A stretch of DNA of 64,000 bases from Chenopodium formosanum (Eukaryota; Streptophyta; Magnoliopsida; Caryophyllales; Amaranthaceae), in NCBI GenBank assembly GCA_024500155.1, contig CM044862.1:44030001-44094000 (forward strand), given 5' to 3'. Numbering within the stretch: the first letter of the stretch is position 1; each line of letters starts with the position of its first letter. Of this stretch, positions 45,300 to 57,801 are shown piece by piece. The position numbers and the translations under genes were made by a program. A model generated the notes under the pieces. That model did not search any database, was not told the origin of the DNA, and saw nothing but the letters and a program-made list of their open reading frames with translations.

Positions 45300-46502
45300 T
45301 TTTTTCTCCTTCTTCACCTCCACCAGCAGAGGTGCCTTTCTTTTCTATCCGGCTGCTGGTGGGGCAGGTGCTGGATCGTCATCCTTGACATTGTCAAGGT
45401 CTATTTGTTCCTGACTGCCTGGGGCCACGGTATCTTTGACGGCTGAGAGATAGCACTCTCGGGCCGTCTTCTGATCCCCATTTAGGGAACCAATAGAGCC
45501 GTCATCCCTCTCATACTTGATGAGCATGAGAGACGGGATGATTACTACCTTGGCTTCGTTGAGAGTTGGCCGGCCAAGGATGATGTTGTAGGCGGTCAAC
45601 TCTTCAACGACCAAGAATCTGACGACTATATGTCGTCGCTGGCCCTTTTCCCCCAGCCGTATGGGTGAGTCAATTCTACCGGCTGGGTAGACCATCCCAC
45701 CCCCAAAACCAACCAAGGGGTGGGTGACCGGATGCATGCTGCTGACATTGTATTTCAGCTTTTGCAGGCATCGGAGGCTGATGATGTCTGAGGAGCTTCC
45801 GGTGTCAATAAGGATCCGTCCAACCAACTGGTTGGCCACCTTACATTCAATGACCACCGGGTCATCATGCGGACGGCGGATGCTGCCCCTATCCTTCTTA
45901 GTGATCAAGACGTCTGGGAAGGAGGAGCTGGCAGACGCCTGCTCATCATCATCTTTGTCCATCTTTCGAAGATGGCTCTTGGTGCCCCGGATGGTAGGGC
46001 CACCACATGAGAACCCGCCTGCTATAGTGTAGACCGGCTCCTTGTCGGTATCCGAACTACTAGCAGGCTGGGGGGTAGTCTTGGAGGACTGACCCTTGTT
46101 TTTCTTTTTTGCCCCGGATGGGGACTTAGAAATGTAGGACTTCAACAGCTCTTTGTCAGCCAGACGGTCCAACATACGCTGAAGACTAAAGCAGTCGTTG
46201 GTGTCATGGCCAACCTCCTCATGGAATTGATAGAATTTATTTTTGTTCCGTGACTGGACAAAACTCTTCATTGGATTCGGCTTTTCAATGGACAGCCGGT
46301 CCTTTACTTCCATGAAGATGGAGTTGCAGTCTTTATTAAACTCGTACTTGGGAACCTACAGTTTAAATTCTTTCTTTTTCTTCTGGGACGGCTGGTCAGA
46401 GTCAGTAACCGCCCAGACTTCTTTTCTTTTCTTGCTCTCTTCTTTGTTTTTGGCAGACTGAGCTGACCTACAATCTTTCTGTTTGTCGGACTTCTTGGAG
46501 TC
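45300..46502 (-). pseudogene. Tat gag-protease of second element, 3' part
   Basis: From the nested insertion to the UAG. Contains a knuckle in which the first Cys is replaced by Tyr (YQFH...GH...C, about 46232-46190), then the protease with DTGSSSD (about 45815). Stops at 46358-46356 and 45347-45345. Continues the frame of 56410-57768 once the nested element and one copy of GAGTC are removed. Confidence 0.9.
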
Positions 46503-49008
46503 TGATAAGTGACTTTTATGTCACTTTTAGGGTGTTTATTGAGTCGTATTCTGGCTTATTTTCCAATAATTTCACCTTTTATATCCTTTATTTCTATTAT
46601 TTTATTATTCTCGTCTTTTATCTCTATTTTGAGTATTTTTGTAATTTTCTATAGTTTTTAGTTTATTTTCGTGTTTTATTTTATTTTTCTTTTTTTTCGT
46701 TAGTTTTTATTTTTAATAATTTCTCTTTTTATCTCATTTTCTTATTTATTTTAGTTTCGTATTTTATTTTATTTTACTTCGTTTCATTTTATTATTTTAG
46801 TCTTTGTCCCTATTCTCCCTCGTGTTTGTTTTTGGTTGTAGGTGTTCCGGGTTTCAAAGTCAAGTTTGTGTTCGGGGTCCAAGGTTCGAGCACAATTCAC
46901 AAGCTTCCAAGCAACACCCTAGCTGCTGCCTTGTTATCCTTCACCACACAATCACCTTACCCTACACCACAACACAACAGCAACAACACACAACCTCCCC
47001 TGCACTTCCCCTGCTCCCACCAGCAACACACCACCACGCAACACCAACAGCTACAACAACAAACACCAACACCATCTGCAATAACAACCACCAGCGCCAC
47101 TCAAACCTTGCCTCACCTCCCATTTCGCCACCACCAACTGCCGTAAATAGAGCAGCCACGCATCCACTCACCAACAACCCCAATTACAGCAGCCACCAAC
47201 GCCCTTCGCAACCTTCCCCTGCTTCTCCACCGCAACCAACACCAACAGCAACAACAACTTACAACAACCACCAGCGCCACCAATAGCAACTGCCCAGACG
47301 CAATCACCACCCAGCACTCACACCGCAATCACCCATTTCAGCCACCTGACCTCAATTGACACCAACCCGCAAAACCCACACTCCTAAATTCGCACCAGTC
47401 ACACACACCTCACCTCCCAACCAACACCACCAAACCGCCAGCAATTACCACCTCTAACCAGCCCCCACAACAACCAATTAAACCAACAATAACCACCCAA
47501 ATCATCACCAAGTTACTTACCTCATAGCCGCACAACTCATACCATCTCAAGCCCCAATTCGCGGCCGCGCAGCCCTGTCAGAAAGCGCACACAATTGAGT
47601 CCAAAATCAGAGTCGAGGCAGAAGCTTTGCGCGACCTCTGTGCGGGCGCGCAAATGTGGGTCAATCACGAGCTATTCACGTGATTTTTAATGAGAATTGG
47701 ACGACCACGATTTGGAGATGCTAGATGATTATGGTTGATGAGCGATGGTGATTGAGTGATAATCGCTGATGATGATGCGTGATGTTGGATGAAGGTTCAG
47801 AGCAGCCACGAATTCGAAAAGGGGAAAGAAATTGGGAGAGCTGATTTGTTTTGTGGGTTTTGGGGAAATTAGTGGGTTTGTTTTGTTTTGTTTTTCTTTT
47901 TCCTTTTCATTTTCCTTTTATTTTATTTTATTTTTAGTTTTGTTTTTTTTGGTTTTTTAAGTTTAGTTATTTTAATTATTTTAGTTTAGTTTTTATTTTT
48001 TTTTAGTTTTCTCTTTTACTTTATTTTATTTAGCCTTGTATTATAAATACCCCTTTGGGGTTATTTTCTCACAACTTTGAATCAACATTAGTTTAGCCTA
48101 GATTAGATTAGTTTAGCTTTTTTATTTTCTCTCTCTTAGGGTTAGACTAGGAGTTTCTCTCTCTAGTTTAGGAGTAGTTTAGAGAGAGAAAGATTGGATT
48201 TTTCATGGAGTTTTTGGGATTTTGAAGAAGCAAATTTGTGGATTTTTCCTCTCATAAATTCAATGAGTTTTCCTAACTTTCTCTCACATTTATTGCTTTC
48301 ATTTATTATTGTTTTTGCTTTTTTATTTGTTTATTTGAGTAGATTAATTAGTTTAGTTGTTGATTCTTGCTTTTATTATTATTTTAACTTGTTTTCCATA
48401 TTTTTGTTCATTATGTTAGTTTAGGTTTTGTTCTAGGGAAATGGATGAAGGTTATGTTAATTAATTTAATGATTGATTGTGGTTAGTATGAAATTGTTTC
48501 TTGATTATTGTGTATGGATGATGTTTTTATGGATTAGAATCTTTCTAGCTAATTGATTCTATGCTTTTAATTGTGTTTTCAATCAATTGTGCGAAAGTGA
48601 GTTGTTTGAGAACCCTAAATTCCTCCATATCTTTGCTAGGCTAGTTGCACGAGAGTGAATTAGTTTAGTAGGATTATTAACATGTTTAATTGCGCGAGAG
48701 TGAGTTAAATGTGTAAATCGTCCTAATTGAGGTCATTTTCATCTAATTGTTTGATGTTGTTGAATGCATTGATGTAATTGGATTCCACTTTCCCTAGTTT
48801 TAGTTATTTGCTCTTAGTAGTGTTTAGTTGAACCTCTCTTTACATCACAAGCTTTCCTAGTAGTCTAATTAGCATAGATTGATACACTTAGTCCTTTTGG
48901 GTTCGACCCTTTACTTACCCCTATACTCGTATTAGGGTAGTTTAGGTATTATAAATTGTTAATTTGATTAGGGTTAGTAGACTAACGACACTATCTTACC
49001 CTCGATCA
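46503..49008 (+). repeat. 5' LTR of nested non-autonomous element
   Basis: 2,506 bp, TGATAAGTGAC...CCTCGATCA. T-rich first 350 bases, then a CA/CAA-rich block (46900-47540) with almost no G. TATAAATA at 48042-48049 precedes ACCCCTTTGGGG. Differs from the 3' LTR by small block indels: about 26 extra bases near 46850-46880 here, about 20 fewer near 46690, and one copy of GCGACCTCTGT instead of two. Confidence 0.95.
48042..48049 (+). promoter_or_regulatory. TATA box of 5' LTR, nested element
   Basis: TATAAATA in TTGTATTATAAATACCCC. The matching site in the 3' LTR is 55438-55445. Confidence 0.75.
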
Positions 49009-49013
49009 AATTT

Positions 49014-49031
49014 TGGCGCCGTTGCCGGGGA
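49014..49031 (+). other. Primer-binding site of nested element
   Basis: TGGCGCCGTTGCCGGGGA, five bases after the LTR end. This sequence is the complement of a tRNA-Asp 3' end as used by many Athila/Tat elements (from general knowledge). Confidence 0.85.
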
Positions 49032-49122
49032 CTAAGGCGTTCATTAGTTTGTGTTGATTAGATTAGCTAGGTTCTTGTATATAATTTGATTTTTGTTTGC
49101 ATTTCTTTGCTCTTTGTAAAAA

Positions 49123-51588
49123 ATGGCATGCTTATCTTTTCCTCAATTTGATGGTGAACCCTTCTATGCTTACTTTGAAAGACTTGATGGTTTTCTTAGT
49201 TACCATGGGTGTTCTCTTAGTGATGCTTGTGGTATAGCTTATTGGGGCATGAATGAGTATACTAGGGGAATGGTTGAGGACATGAATAATGGTAGATTTT
49301 GTCATTTGTCTATGCATGATGCGTGGGATTTCTTCACATGGCTTGCTAAGGATTCTTTAAATAGAGAATCTCATGTTTCTTACTTTGATTCTCAATACCA
49401 AGATTCTTTTAATTTTTGCATGAATTCTCTTGATACTTCTTATGTGCCTAGTGATAATCCAAGTATGCAAATTGACACCTTTCCCCCTTATGCTCATTTT
49501 GATGAGGTTTGAGCTAATTTTGATGATGTGCAATTTGACTTTGATCATGAACCTCAACCCAATAACATTGAAGCCCAAATTCTTTCTCCAATGCAATATC
49601 TCACCTAACAACTCCAAGAGCTTCAAGAGGAACAAAAATTGAGAGAAGTGACGCTTGCCCAAGTGATGAGCGTTTTGGTTGATGTAAATGGATGTGAGGC
49701 GCCTCATTTGGAGAGTGAGAGTGTTTTTGAGAATGATGTGGGCCAAGGGTGTGAAGTTGAGGGGAAATTTTCTTGTGATGAGGGGATTTTTGAGGATTTT
49801 GATCCTTTTCATTCCCCATTTAAGCTTGAATGCCATCCTTCCCCTTATTTACCCCCTTTGAGAGCTTCCCTTGGTGAGGATGTGAGTGAGCCATCTTCAA
49901 TTTTGAATGAGGGATTTCATGAGGATGATGATGATGAGTTTGAGCAATCAAGAGAGATTGAAAGTCCCTTGAGTGATGGTGGAAGAGTTTCTAATGAAGA
50001 AAATATCGATTTTGAGGTTTCCAACCCCCTTCCCCATCTTGATGAGTCTACCTTGCATGTTTGTGACCCTTCTATCCATGAGTCTTTGGACTCATTTGAG
50101 GTTATGGCTAGTATGTTCATTGAAGGTGTAACAAATCATTATAGCCTCTTGAAAGAGTTCATTGGCAATGCTTCATGGGAAAGGGATGAATTTGAGAGAA
50201 ACCTTTATCCTTTCATGCATGGTTTAGAGACTCTAGGCTTTGAGGATCTTGAGGGAGTTGTTGTTCATCGTTGTGATAGAGAGGAGGATGAGGTTGTTTC
50301 TATTGGAGAGTTTTTGTTTGAGGGAGATGAGAGTCAAGAGTGTTCTTTTGAGGATTCAATGATTGATTTTCATGCCCTCATTGGTGATGTGAGGCTTTGT
50401 GAGACCATTGTTTCTCCTCCCCTCCCTCATGTCCTGATGTGAATTATTGATTCAAAAATCAACAAAACACAAGGGATATGTTTGAGTCTAATTCTATACA
50501 GGAAATCCACCAAGAATTAAACAAAAACTAAGATTAATCAATTAAGAATCCACCTAATTAATCAATCCAAACGAATGTTTTAACTAAAACAAGCAAAACA
50601 GCAATTGATCGCAATCAACCAAAACTCAAGTATGCAACTTAAGAAATAAATCTGAATATTAATCTCTGTATATTTATTCGCGTGTTTACAGCCCTATTTA
50701 TAAGACTTAGTTTACCTAGGAAGATTAGGACAAGTCCCTAATTCAATCCTAATTAAACTAGAATTCTAACTTCCTTGAAGAGCAAGCACCTTGGCGCACA
50801 AGCATACACCAAACTGATTTATTTTGCTAACTAACTGATTTTTAAAGCAACTAAATAAATAAATAAAAATTAAAGAACTAAATAAAGATTAAAGATCCTA
50901 ATGCTTGAACCAAGAAAAACCCTTTCAAGTGAAAGGTAAAAACTTGTAAGCAAAATCTAAGTAAAGAAAATTCAAGAAAGTTCAAGAAAGTGAACTAGAC
51001 TCCAAGAAAAACCACTAAGCAAACCGTGGCTTTGCTTTGATATCCAAGAAAGTGTCCATGCAATGCTTGGCTTGAATCAATGTTTAGGGACAAGCTATCT
51101 TGATGCATGATAAGCAAATCTTCGAAGTTCTCCATGCTTAGACTTGCATCATCGTCCCTTTCTCAAGGAAATTTGACCACATCCCCTACTATCCTATGTT
51201 CCTCCCCTCTTTTGTCTTAAATCCTATTGAGGACCCTCTCTTCTTTGATGAGACTCTTCCTTTTCATCCTCCTATTATTTAGGAAATGGGTGATTGTGCC
51301 ACCCAAAAAGATTTTGAGGAGGTTTTTCCTTTTTATTCTTTTCCTTATTTTTCTTCTTCTTTCTCTTCTTATTTTCTTGATTTCTCTTTAGATTTTTCTT
51401 CTTTCTTTTGGCATCTTCCTCCTCATTTACGTGCAATAATCTTGTTGCACGTCCTCCTCCCTTCATTTGCCTACTTGTTATCATATGAGATGTGTAGTAG
51501 TGCATTTGATAAGCTCTTGCGTTCGTTGCAATATTATTTACTAGAGCGGTCTCGCTTGGACGTTAAACAAGCCTTTCTCGGGAAGTAA
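49123..51588 (+). pseudogene. Gag-like protein of nested element, split by a solo LTR
   Basis: Frame from the ATG at 49123, about 92 bases after the PBS. The N-terminal 90 residues (FPQFDGEPFYAYF, YTRGMVEDMNNGRF, DAWDFFTWLA) look like an Athila-type gag fragment. The middle is acidic and Phe/Glu/Asp-rich. The last part ends FDKLLRSLQYYL...KQAFLGK. Stops at 49510 (TGA), 49606 (TAA) and 51280 (TAG). At 50434 it is interrupted by a 717-bp insertion, and the frame resumes at 51158 in phase. Such long gag-like frames without enzymes occur in large non-autonomous plant elements. No enzymatic motif is visible. Confidence 0.75.
50435..51151 (-). mobile_element. Probable solo LTR inside the gag-like gene
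   Basis: 717 bp starting TGATG and ending CATCA, AT-rich, with a promoter-like TTATAAATAGGGC on the minus strand (50703-50691), hence minus orientation. Flanks TGTCC (50430-50434) and (T)CGTCC (51152-51157) form an imperfect target duplication. Removing it and the flank restores the surrounding frame (723 bases, a multiple of 3). No internal coding sequence. The superfamily cannot be told. Confidence 0.6.
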
Positions 51589-52862
51589 CCCGAGGTTTTT
51601 ATTTCTTTCATTTTCTTTCCTTTTTAGATTAGATTTTCTCTCATGGAAATGTTTGTGTGCCTTTTGCTAGGTACATGGCTTGATATACTCTAATGCATTG
51701 GTTTGGATCAAGAATCAAGGAAGTTTGATGCCTATTTTTGCTAGCATATGGAAATCGAGATTCAATTCAAGAGGAAATCGGCTTTGAAAGGTTAAATTGG
51801 TTCATTTGTGGGAAATTACACCCACCAATATCCGGTAACATCTTTCTTAGCTCTTTCTCTAATGGTTGGTGACTCGTTGGACTTGTGTTGGTTTGTTGGA
51901 TTGATTTCTTTCTTTTCCCCTCCCATGGATCATTTGGTTTATGTTTGAGTATATTGTCTCATTCAAGCTTGGGGGAGGGTATTCTATCATGCTTTGGTGG
52001 GATGTTGATTCATTTATGCCATGCACTTGAGTACATGCATTTCCATGTCTTTTCTTATATTTTGAAAATTCCAAAAAGATTTTGGTTTATTTTCAAGGTA
52101 ATTTTGGCAAAATGTGTTTTGTTTGTTCTTATTTTGGACATTTTGTTTTGGGACTTGAATCCTTGAATGTTTTTCTTCCTAAGTGGTGAATGTATGCACG
52201 GTTTGAGAGTGTCATTGGTTGACTCTAGGATACTATATGCTAAGGTAGCCGGTTTAAGAACTTTTAGGGGTCCATGAAGCCTTAGTTCACGGGAATGTGG
52301 TAAGATGGAGTTGCTCTCTATAGTGGATTTGAAACCCTTGGTTGGTATTTGTTTGGTTATAATCCCTTGTGAGCTTCATTTGTTCTAGCCTTCATCACCT
52401 TGTTGAGCGGCTATTTAGGATCCTTGACTATGCATGTCTTAATCCTTGTTTTGACCTCTAGCTCCCAAAATCGTGACCGGACCTCTTTAGGGGAGGAAAA
52501 GGGCACCTTTTCTCATTTTTCTTTATCTTCTTTTTATTTTGTTACAAATTTGATTTTCTATTTTGCATCAACCTACTTATTAACCAATTTGAGCCTAATG
52601 TTTCCCGCTCTTGTTTAAACCGCATTACAAACGCAATGGCCTATGTTTACCAACCCTTTTAGTTAGTGAAGCATAGGCATGTGAGGTTTGAGTTTTGAGA
52701 GTGTTGATCATGAGCAAGAAAACTTTGTGAATTGGTTTAAGTACGGTATTTGAAAGTTGAGCTTGAAAAGAATATGCAAAAAGTTCGAGAAGAAAGATGC
52801 AATTCAAGAAAATCAAATGAAGTTTCAAGAAAAAGCCGTCCATGGTTAGAAAAAGGCAAGGA

Positions 52863-52863
<1 letters not shown>

Positions 52864-52898
<35 letters not shown>
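52864..52898 (+). repeat. A35 homopolymer
   Basis: Thirty-five consecutive A residues on the + strand. Prone to length error in sequencing and assembly. Confidence 0.95.
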
Positions 52899-52900
<2 letters not shown>

Positions 52901-53866
52901 AACAAATAAACACAAATAATATATTTTAGTTTGGTTTCGTTTTCTTCCCTTGTTTAAGCATTGAGGACAATGCTTCGTTCAAGCTTGGGGGGAGAGCGTT
53001 CCTTCATTTTTTTGTATATATTGTGTGTTAGTGTTGAGTAAGCTTGTGGGAGTTGGCATTATTGGTATTTTTGTTTGATATTTTGTGAATTCTTGAGCTT
53101 GTTTTTGAGAGTAGGCCACTCTTTTGCTTCACTTAGGAAATATCACCAAAATTTTCAAAATTTTACCCCGCCTTAACCCTTAGCCTTACGTTACAACCCA
53201 ATAAAAGACCCTTAGACTTTAGTGGGGTTAAGTCAAAGAACGGTGGAGGGAGATAGATTTCAAACCTATGGAGAGAGTATGCATAGTTGAGATGTCGGGA
53301 TTACCTTCTCAAAGTTTTTCATTTCTTTATCTTTTTTCGGTTCCTTCGAGGAATCATGAGAAGCTAGCTTAAGGGTTGATTTGAAGCTAGTGGAGAGAAC
53401 GCGGCCCGATTGGTTGGGTCTAGGGTGGATTGAGTCCTCATTAGTTCTCTATGCTTAGCATATGTTATGTTTCAATCAACCATTGACATCTTGGAACGTG
53501 CATACATTTGTCTATTTAGAAAGGTTTGCATCCATCGGTGTTTGTTCCAATCTCTTGTCCAAATATGAACTTGTGTTTTTCTTTCTCGTTTTATGTTTCT
53601 TTTTCTTTTCTTTTTATTGCCTTGCCTTGGTTTTTATTTAGAGTTGTGGGTTAAACTCTTAGGACACCCTCACGAGAGCACACTCGTCCTCTAGGGCGAT
53701 CTAGGGGTTTAAAGGGCTTGTTATTAGTTGCTAAAAGTGACCGTGATTCCTACGAAAGTGAGTTAGTGTACATTCTTGTCTCCTTAAGTGTTCTAGCTTT
53801 GCTTGAATAAATCATTCTCCTTCTTTCGTGTTTCATGTTAATTTGCTCGAGGACGAGAAAAAGGTA

Positions 53867-53880
53867 AGCTTGGGGGAGTT
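53867..53880 (+). other. Polypurine tract of nested element
   Basis: AGCTTGGGGGAGTT directly before the 3' LTR start TGATAAGTG. Confidence 0.8.
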
Positions 53881-56404
53881 TGATAAGTGACTTTTATGTC
53901 ACTTTTAGGGTGTTTATTGAGTCGTATTCCGGCTTATTTTCCAATAATTTCACCTTTTATATCCTTTATTTCTATTATTTTATTATTCTCGTCTTTTATC
54001 TTTATTTTGAGTATTTTTGTAATTTTCTATAGTTTTTAGTTTATTTTCGTGTTTTATTTTATTTTTCTTTCTTTTAATGTTTGTAGTTTAAGTCGTTAGT
54101 TTTTATTTTTAATAAATTCTCTTTTTATCTCATTTTCTTATTTATTTTAGTTTCGTATTTTATTTTATTTTACTTCGTTTCATTTTATTATTTTAGTCTT
54201 TGTCCCTATTCTCCCTCGTGCTTGGTTTTGGTTGTAGGTGTTCGGGGTCCAAGGTTCGAGCACAATTCACAAGCTTCCAAGCAACACCCTAGCTGTTGCC
54301 TTGTTATCCTTCACCACACAATCACCTTACCCTACACCACAACACAACAGCAACAACACACAACCTCCCCTGCACTTCCCCTGCTCCCACCAGCAACACA
54401 CCACCACGCAACACCAACAGCTACAACAACAAACACCAACACCATCTGCAACAACAATCTGCAATAACAACCACCAGCGCCACTCAAACCCTGCCTCACC
54501 TCCCATTTCGCCACCACCAGCTGCCGCAAACAGAGCAGCCACGCATCCACTCACCAACAACCCCAATTACAGCAGCCACCCACGCCCTTCGCAACCTTCC
54601 CCTGCTTCTCCACCGCAACCAACACCAACAGCAACAACAACTTACAACAACCACCAGCGCCACCAATAGCAACTGCCCAGACGCAATCACCACCCAACAC
54701 TCACACCGCAATCACCCATTTCAGCCACCTGACCTCAATTGACACCAGCCCGCAAAACCCACACTCCTAAATTCGCACCAGTCACACACACCTCACCTCC
54801 CAACCAACACCACCAAACCGCCAGCAATTACCACCTCTAACCAGCCCCCACAACAACCAATCAAACCAACAATAACCACCCAAATCACCACCAAGTTACT
54901 TACCTCATAGCCGCGCAACTCATACCATCTCAAGCCCCAATTCGCGGCCGCGCAGCCCTGTCAGAAAGCGCACACAATTGAGTCCAAAATCAGAGTCGAG
55001 GCAAAAGCTTTGCGCGACCTCTGTGCGACCTCTGTGCGGGCGCGCAATTGTGGGTCAATCACGAGCTTTTCACGTGATTTTTAATGAGAATTGGACGACC
55101 ACGATTTGGAGATGCTAGATGATTGTGGTTGATGAGCGGTGGTGATTGAGTGATAATCGCTGATGATGATGCGTGATGTTGGATGAAGGTTCAGAGCAGC
55201 CACGAATTCGAAAAGGGGAAAGAAATTGGGAGAGCTGATTTGTTTCGTGAGTTTTGGGGAAATTAGTGGGTTTGTTTTGTTTTGTTTTTCTTTTTCCTTT
55301 TCATTTTCCTTTTATTTTATTTTATTTTTAGTTTTGTTTTTTTTTTGGTTTTTTAAGTTTAGTTATTTTAATTATTTTAGTTTAGTTTTTATTTCTTTTT
55401 AGTTTTCTCTTTTACTTTATTTTATTTAGCCTTGTATTATAAATACCCCTTTGGGGTTATTTTCTCACAACTTTGAATCAACATTAGTTTAGCCTAGATT
55501 AGATTAGTTTAGCTTTTTTATTTTCTCTCTCTTAGGGTTAGATTAGGAGTTTCTCTATCTAGTTTAGGAGTAGTTTAGAGAGAGAAAGATTGGATTTTTC
55601 ATGGAGTTTTTAGGATTTTGAAGAAGCAAATTTGTGGATTTTTCCTCTCATAAATTCAATGAGTTTTCCTAACTTTCTCTCACATTTATTGCTTTCATTT
55701 ATTATTGTTTTTGCTTATTTATTTGTTTATTTGAGTAGATTAATTAGTTTAGTTGTTGATTCTTGCTTTTATTATTATTTTACCTTGTTTTCCATATTTT
55801 TGTTCATTATGTTAGTTTAGGTTTTGTTCTAGGGAAATGGATGAAGGTTATGTTAATTAATTTAATGATTGATTGTGGTTAGTATGAAATTATTTCTTGA
55901 TTATTGTGTATGGATGATGCTTTTATGGATTAGAATCTTTCTAGCTAATTGATTCTATGCTTTTAATTGTGTTTTCAATCAATTGTGCGAAAGTGAGTTG
56001 TTTGAGAACCCTAAATTCCTCCATATCTTTGCTAGGCTAGTTGCACGAGAGTGAACTAGTTTAGTAGGATTATTAACATGTTTAATTGCGCGAGAGTGAG
56101 TTAAATGTGTAAATCGTCCTAATTGAGGTCATTTTCATCTAATTGTTTGATGTTGTTGAATGCATTGATGTAATTGGATTCCACTTTCCCTAGTTTTAGT
56201 TATTTGCTCTTAGTAGTGTTTAGTTGAACCTCTCTTTACATCACAAGCTTTCCTAGTAGTCTAATTAGCATAGATTGATACACTTAGTCCTTTTGGGTTT
56301 GACCCTTTACTTACCCCTATACTCGTATTAGGGTAGTTTAGGTATTATAAATTGTTAATTTGATTAGGGTTAGTTGACTAACGACACTATCTTACCCTCG
56401 ATCA
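53881..56404 (+). repeat. 3' LTR of nested non-autonomous element
   Basis: 2,524 bp, homologous end to end with 46503-49008. TATA box 55438-55445. Scattered substitutions and the block indels noted for the 5' copy show that the insertion is not very recent. Confidence 0.95.
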
Positions 56405-56409
56405 GAGTC

Positions 56410-57768
56410 CGACTGGCTACCAGGCGAGCAGAGGTCGGTAGCTTGGATGTAGCTTTCCGCCTCCCTTAGGGCCGCCTGTAAGGTGAAAGCCCCTTTTCTG
56501 ACTAGGTCGAACTTAAAAGTCGACCCGTCTCTCAGACCCTTGAAAAAGTCTGTAAAAGCTACCTCGTCAGACAGTCCTTGAATCTGAATTCTTATCAGAT
56601 TGAACCGCCTGACATATGAGCACAGCCCTTCTCTCTCTCCCTACTTAACAGTGCTCAAATCAAGGCTTGTTTTCTTAGCAGGGATGTTCATTGAGAAGTT
56701 GGAGGCAACCAGGAAGGCAGGCTTCCTTAAACTATCGATGGACCCAGCTGGCAGATTACCAAACCATTGTTGGGCAATACCCTTCAATGTAGCCGGGAAG
56801 CATCGACACCAAGTGGCATCATCCAACCCCTGCAGATACATGAGGTTGGTGTAAGCCATGAGGTGGTCTTCTGGATTGGTGGTACCATCATAGGTACCAA
56901 CCAATACATTCTTAACCTTGGCCGGCTGGGCCGCCTCGGTTATCTCCCGGATGAAAGCGGAAGGCTGTTCACCCAGGCGCAGCAGACGAAGCTGCCAGTC
57001 CAATGGCTGGACATTTGGATATGTCGCCTGACCCCCAAAGAAGGTCGGATGCATGAAGTGAGGGGGATACTGTCCGTAAGCCTGAGAAGGCACATAGGGT
57101 ACAGCTCCAATTATATGAGGGCTCGAATGGACGCTATTACCGCCTGTCTGGCTCTCATGTAAGGAGGGCACACTCCCTGCAGAAATGTTGTTGAAGCTGT
57201 CTGGAAAGTTCGACGTTGAAGCCGACTTAGACAGCGATTGGTTTCTCTTCCGGTTGATGATCTCCCGGGCATCAAGAGTTGATTTTTTACTTCCCACCGG
57301 CTATTGAGTCCGGCGGGTGTTGTTGTTGTTCCTCTTAGGAAGGAGAATTTTTTACCAATCAATGGTCCTGGCTGCCTTCTCGTTTGGATGAGGAGTGGGC
57401 TGCCGGTCTCTGACTAACTTCCCCTTCTCTGGAGGAGTCTTCTTCGCCCTTGGGCCTGCCCGGCTTTTGGTGATCAACTCTTTAATTTCACCCTTGAAAC
57501 TTGTCATGAATATCATGAGTTCGTCTCGAGTGACAGGGGCTGATCCAGCTGCCGTTTGGGTTTCCCCTTCCGGCTGCCCAGGAGGTCTGCTTGTACCCGC
57601 CTGGGAGGCACCCCGCTCCAGAGTGTCTCTGGGCCGGATGCGCTTGGTTCTGAGAGAGCCGTCTTCGGCTGTAAAGGTTTCGACCTGAGGGTCTTCATCC
57701 TCATGGTCTGTAAAGACTTCTGGGTCTTCACCCAGACGGTTAGGGGGTGGTACAGACTCTTGAACCAT
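56410..57768 (-). pseudogene. Tat gag of second element, 5' part
   Basis: ATG at 57768, 33 bases inside the 5' LTR, as in the palindromic element. Basic N-terminus, then the capsid-like gag domain (WCRCFPATLKGIAQQWFGNLP near 56830-56770, and the region before 56450). Stops: 57354-57352 (TAA), 57303-57301 (TAG) and 56643-56641 (TAG, where the other family has CAG). Cut at 56409 by the nested element. Continues at 46502. Confidence 0.9.
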
Positions 57769-57781
57769 CTTCGAGGTACTA

Positions 57782-57799
57782 TCCCCACATACAGCGCCA
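57782..57799 (-). other. Primer-binding site, second Tat element
   Basis: TGGCGCTGTATGTGGGGA on the minus strand, two bases inside the LTR. Differs by one base from the left-arm site of the palindromic element. Confidence 0.85.
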
Positions 57800-57801
57800 A
57801 A

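Larger units (their letters stand above)
51589..53880. other. Non-coding 3' interior of nested element
   Basis: 2.3 kb without a gene. It contains purine tracts of the form AAGCTTGGGGG(A)G at about 51965, 52980 and 53867 and an A35 run (52864-52898). The last purine tract touches the 3' LTR. The poly(A) run may be an old insertion scar or simple expansion. Confidence 0.7.
46503..56404 (+). mobile_element. Non-autonomous gypsy element with 2.5-kb LTRs, nested in gag
   Basis: 9,902 bp with TG...CA ends and target duplication GAGTC (46498-46502 and 56405-56409). LTRs 46503-49008 and 53881-56404. PBS at 49014, one gag-like frame, no protease, RT or integrase. The PBS (TGGCGCCGTTGCCGGGGA) and AAGCTTGGGGGAG tracts resemble Athila-group elements. 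Must be mobilised by an autonomous partner. Its own interior contains a probable solo LTR (50435-51151). Confidence 0.93.

Noticed and set aside
46804..47328. Gln/Thr/Pro-rich frames in the nested LTR (also 54222-54742)
   Set aside because: Translation of a CA/CAA-rich low-complexity block, duplicated because it is in both LTRs.
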